A DNA stretch of 64,000 nt from contig NC_134884.1 of assembly GCF_041734735.1 (NCBI RefSeq), forward strand, positions 31,929,958-31,993,957, written 5' to 3'. Numbering within the stretch: position 1 is the stretch's first letter; the number at the start of each line of letters is the position of its first letter. The translations under genes were made by a program, and so were the position numbers. The notes beneath the pieces are model-generated. The model had not been told where the DNA came from. It did not search any database and was given only the letters and a program-made list of their open reading frames with translations. Positions 60,090-64,000 of this stretch are shown in pieces. Source of the DNA: Babylonia areolata. Lineage: Eukaryota; Mollusca; Gastropoda; Neogastropoda; Buccinidae.

Positions 60090-60294
60090 TTAACCCCTTG
60101 ATTGCTGAACCTTGATGCCAGTGTGGCATGAGTTTGAAAGTGAAAGGCAGCCAGGCCACAAGCTGCAGTCCAAAGAGGAAGAGGTTCAAATACAGATCGA
60201 ATAGTGACTGACATCCCGACCTGTAAGTGGTAAGCTCTGTCTGACTTCAGTGCTCTGGTGACAACCCTTCTCTGATGAGCAGTCAAGGGGTTAA
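60090..60294. mobile_element. piggyBac-style miniature element (MITE), 205 bp
   Basis: The left end TTAACCCCTTGATTGCTGA and the right end (reverse-complemented) TTAACCCCTTGACTGCTCA form terminal inverted repeats of about 19 bases with few mismatches, with TTAA at both outer borders. The TTAA target and CCC-initial ends are the hallmark of piggyBac-family transposons. No transposase fits in 205 bases, so the element is non-autonomous. Confidence 0.85.
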
Positions 60295-61559
60295 TCTTTT
60301 TTTTTTTTTTTTTTAAATAAAAGGAAAAAAAAAGGTTGACATGTTCTAACTGTTCTATGCCTCAGAGAGGAGCTACCTTTCTTTTGAGGGGGCGTGAGGG
60401 GGGTGAGGGGGTTGGGGGGGGGGAGGAGGGAGGTTGTGTGTGATAGGTGGCACTGAATTAAATGCATGTTTTAAATTTTTGAAAAGAGCATTTCTTCTTT
60501 CAAGACAATAACCTTGGTCAACACCAGTTATGTCGATGAATCAGCATGGTGAGCTATAACCCACAGTCCCTTGACTGAGCACTGCAAATGAGTATGGTCA
60601 CCAGTGAAGGGCTGTCACCGTACTGGTAAGATAAGTCAGAGGTTAGGATAGGTTGGCCTAACTGTGAACAGCGTGTACATTTGCAAACGGTTCGTGTACC
60701 TCTCCACTTCGTAGCGGTCTTACCACACACATTTTACAGTTTTAACACCTGCTTCGTCCTGGTTTTGATACATAAATGAATTAATTTCCAAGAACCAGTT
60801 CAACATTAGCTGTTTCCGGTTATTTACGCGCTCTTTCTTCTCTAAGGGCACCACTGCCGACCAGATTCACAAACGTGTTCTCAAGGTTCTAAAATCAAGG
60901 GAAGAAAACAGCAGGACATGAACTTTGACTCAGATTAAAATAACTGATTTGATTGGATATGTTGCATGATGCATTGTGCATTACTAGTGTTAGGAGAATT
61001 TAAGAAAGCATGTTGGTGACAGATCAGAACGTCAGTTTTGATTGGAATCTCCAAAATAGTGGTGTATGCAAGTAGACCACAGGATATTTTGACTTGAGTC
61101 CATTTGCGAACGATGCTGCACAGAACTTTACTGAGCGCTCTCAAAAGGGTTTGTGTGGGTTGTGGGGTGTGTGTGTTGAAAGGTGTGTTTGTGTGTGTGT
61201 ATGCGCATGTGTGATCAAAACCAACAGTACAACAGTCTGGTGCGATATTCCAACAGTATGTTATGTCTTATGAGTTCAAGACCTACTTGTCCACATGTAC
61301 CCACGCCCAGCGTTCGCAGTTCGACTTTCCCGTTCGCGTTTACCCTCAGACACGCCTGTTAGTTCAATTGTTGAAAAAACAAAACAAAACAAAACAATGA
61401 AAAGACGGAATAGACGAACTTTTCAAAGTGCAACCAATCGGAGAGAGCTTTCAAAAATTTGAATATCGTACAACCTGTTATCTGTACAATACACGCATTG
61501 AGCTGGTCGCTTTGACCGGATCGTTCGCATGTCGGGATGTCAGTCACCACTCAGTATCT

Positions 61560-62422
61560 GGACTTCTTTCTCTTGGGGGTTGCATTTACTTTTGGCGAGT
61601 AAAATCATTTATACCATTGATGAACTTGTACACAAAAAGAAAAAAGGACTTCTTTCTCTTGGGGGTTGCATTTACTTTTGGCAAGTAAAATCATTTATAC
61701 CATTGATGAACTTGTACACAAAAAGAAGAAAGGACTTCTTTCTCTTGGGGGTTGCATTTACTTTTGGCAAGTAAAATCATTTATACCATTGATGAACTTG
61801 TACACAAAAAGAAAAAAGGACTTCTTTCTCTTGGGGGTTGCATTTACTTTTGGCAAGTAAAATCATTTATACCATTGATGAACTTGTACACAAAAAGAAG
61901 AAAGGACTTCTTTCTCTTGGGGGTTGCATTTACTTTTGGCAAGTAAAATCATTTATACCATTGATGAACTTGTACACAAAAAGAAAAAAGGACTTCTTTC
62001 TCTTGGGGGTTGCATTTACTTTTGGCAAGTAAAATCATTTATACCATTGATGAACTTGTACACAAAAAGGAAAAAAGGACTTCTTTCTCTTGGGGGTTGC
62101 ATTTACTTTTGGCAAGTAAAATCATTTATACCATTGATGAACTTGTACACAAAAAGGAAAAAAAGGACTTCTTTCTCTTGGGGGTTGCATTTACCTTTGG
62201 CAAGTAAAATCATTTATACCATTGATGAACTTGTACACAAAAAGAAGAAAGGACTTCTTTCTCTTGGGGGTTGCATTTACCTTTGGCAAGTAAAATCATT
62301 TATACCATTGATGAACTTGTACACAAAAAGAAGAAAGGACTTCTTTCTCTTGGGGGTTGCATTTACCTTTGGCAAGTAAAATCATTTATACCATTGATGA
62401 ACTTGTACACAAAAAGAAGAAA
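61560..62422. repeat. 86-bp minisatellite, 10 copies
   Basis: Each unit starts 'ggacttctttctcttggggg'. Starts are 61560, 61646, 61732, 61818, 61904, 61990, 62077, 62165, 62251 and 62337. Copies are near-identical. Variants are 'gaaaaaagg' or 'gaagaaagg' at the junction, two junctions with one or two extra bases (copies 6-7 and 7-8), 'ttacctttgg' for 'ttacttttgg' in copies 8-10, and 'ggcgag' for 'ggcaag' in copy 1. Open reading frames cross it, but 86 is not a multiple of three and the frame changes each unit, so it is not a coding repeat. Confidence 0.97.
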
Positions 62423-63204
62423 CTGCCTGTCAAACTCATGCCGCACTGGCTGATCTCATTCCAGCAGGGTCCGGCATTCGAGGGAGTATACTTTCAAAGA
62501 ACGTAACGCGTTAACCATATCAGCATGAAATATTTTGTTTTAGGCGTGAAAGAGTCCAAGACCGGTCACGCCATTGGTTGACTGGGTCCATTTAGCTTAT
62601 ACTGACTGACCTCTTTGTTAGGCTTTGTTGAGACTGCCGGTGGTATGTTACTGGTATGTGTGGGGGAGGTTTGGCTTCTGGAGGGAGGTGGGGGGAGCGG
62701 ATGAGAGGTTGGAAGATTGTACGGATGGGGGGCTTGGGGAGCGGTCAGTGAACTGGTCAAGTCATGGGTGAGCTTGACAAAAGCATGCCTGCTGCTTAGG
62801 TACTGTTTTCTGGTGATGACGATGGTGATTTAAAAAAAAAGGATGAAGGTTTTTGCCGTTCATTGGAATAATCCCATAATGATGAGTCACAAGTTTGTAA
62901 TATGATGATAACACAGGCAGGAGTTACTGTCATCATCAGCAACAATGAACATCATCATCATCTTCATCATCTTCATTGTCCTGTCACCTCTGCCAGAGTT
63001 ATAGGCTGTCATCAGTAGTTTACTAGTCCTTTTGAAATATCGTGGAAACCATCACTCACTCACTCACTCATTCCCTCGACCGCTGGGGTCTTTGGGGGGA
63101 CATACGGAAGATGTCATCGCTCGCCACGCCGTTCTGTTGGCAGCTGTCGTGAGGAAACCATACACTGTCGTGGAAACCATACACTGATTTAAAAGGTTAA
63201 ATGT

Positions 63205-63400
63205 CCTGTAACCTTTTAGGGCCATCTGGGCAGTGAATTCACTATATATCCACTGTGTCTAGGGGCTTGGCACAGGACCAAAGTCAGGTACCCAAACCCA
63301 CCTGGGTGGAGCAAGGAAAATCGCAGTGAAGTGCTTTTCCAAAGGGCAACAACACCATGCTAAAAGGGGGCCTCTAACCCTGATCACTCGTGAACAATGG
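63205..63400 (-). mobile_element. Dispersed SINE-like repeat (family C), copy 2
   Basis: The minus strand reads the same ordered blocks as 26243-26437: 'gccctttggaaaagcacttcac', 'gcgattttcc', 'gggtacctgac', 'tgccaagcccc' and 'tgaattcactgcccagatggcc'. Short direct repeats ('ggaaaccat...cactgt') lie just upstream at 63050-63190. Confidence 0.6.
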
Positions 63401-63513
63401 ATCACCAAAAATGACTTGGAGGAGAACGACATCTGCACTTGTGGTCACTGTCCTTTCGAGCATTCACATGTGCAGCAGTGGACACTCCTCGTCGGTCTAG
63501 AAAATGCAGAACA

Positions 63514-63575
63514 GCCCCCCCCCCCCCCCCCCCCCCGCCAACCCCCCCCCCCCCCCCAAAAAAAAAAAAAACAAA
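63514..63575. repeat. Poly(C)-poly(A) tracts
   Basis: C runs interrupted by 'gccaa', then a run of about 14 A. Length is likely unreliable in any assembly. Confidence 0.9.
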
Positions 63576-63774
63576 AACAAAAAACAACTTCCACAAACAA
63601 AAAGAAAGAACCATCACCATTATTTGTTTTACCCAAGGTGAGTTAACGGAGGTTGAACACACAATCTATTCTTGGAAAGGTCGAGGGAATCTGAGACCTG
63701 GTATTGCCATGATGCATGAGTGAACTCTGGTAGTTCTCTTTCTTTGCTGGGGTTGAATTCCATTCCTGTTCCTC

Positions 63775-63809
<35 letters not shown>

Positions 63810-63878
63810 CCAAAACAAAACAAAAAAACAACAACTTGTTATTGTTAATGTGGTTTATTTAAATCAGTATATGTGCGT

Positions 63879-63881
<3 letters not shown>

Positions 63882-63962
<81 letters not shown>
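63882..63962. repeat. Long (CA)n microsatellite
   Basis: About 80 bases of CA with a single interruption near 63949. A shorter CA run lies at 63778-63806. Confidence 0.95.
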
Positions 63963-63963
<1 letters not shown>

Positions 63964-64000
63964 ATGTACAAAGCCATTGTAAACACATGGTGTACTGGTG

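Larger units (their letters stand above)
53577..64000 (+). other. PIEZO intron 2 (continues past the window)
   Basis: I searched for the expected next exon (which in vertebrates begins near 'GHTGRLLKS') and saw none, so the intron exceeds 10.4 kb. It is dominated by CA/GT tracts, tandem repeats and a miniature element, listed separately. G-rich plus-strand patches lie at 56950-57010, 58495-58560, 58970-59070, 60385-60430 and 62660-62700. 57600-58040 and 60480-61360 hold no recognised feature. Confidence 0.7.

Noticed and set aside
61666-62379. Protein made of repeats ('SKIIYTIDELVHKK')
   Set aside because: The open frames come from an 86-bp tandem unit that changes frame every copy. No start or splice context supports translation.

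Overview
The window is eukaryotic, intron-bearing DNA. It is long-introned, crowded with CA/GT and poly(A)/poly(T) tracts, and scattered with tRNA-derived SINEs, LINE remnants and small TTAA-flanked inverted-repeat elements. The protein genes are metazoan. The repeat style (SINEs with a central 'taatccatgtcag' module, short TTAA elements) suggests a marine gastropod mollusc, probably a caenogastropod. That is inference from repeat style and gene sequence, not a database match.

Layout. (1) 1-2395: fossil DIRS-like tyrosine-recombinase retrotransposon, broken. (2) 2.4-5.9 kb: intergenic simple repeats and one SINE. (3) 6084-12219, plus strand: a complete four-exon gene for ZFTRAF1 (formerly CYHR1), 354 codons, RING plus TRAF-type zinc fingers and a C-terminal TRAF/SIAH-like domain. 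(4) 12.2-26.0 kb: T/G-rich DNA without recognisable genes. (5) 26.4-36.1 kb: A/C-rich DNA without recognisable genes. (6) 37107-36116, minus strand: a two-coding-exon gene for a 186-residue multi-pass membrane protein that resembles TMEM276. (7) 37.2-48.3 kb: LINE and SINE fragments, two near-identical 232-bp TTAA elements and microsatellites. (8) 51.2-48.3 kb, minus strand: a 5'-truncated, damaged APE-type LINE with a C-terminal C2H2 finger. (9) 52509 onward, plus strand: the first two coding exons of a PIEZO mechanosensitive channel, followed by more than 10 kb of intron packed with microsatellites, an 86-bp minisatellite and a piggyBac-style miniature element, running off the window.

Gene relations. 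In human, TMEM276 and ZFTRAF1 are neighbours on one strand and make read-through transcripts. Here the two candidate homologues are again neighbours but face each other. The strand bias of base composition (T-rich, then A-rich) flips near 26.2-26.5 kb, as expected if both genes have very long 3' UTRs that meet there. No shared pathway among ZFTRAF1, TMEM276 and PIEZO is implied by the sequence. No tRNA gene, rRNA gene, CRISPR array or bacterial-type feature was seen.
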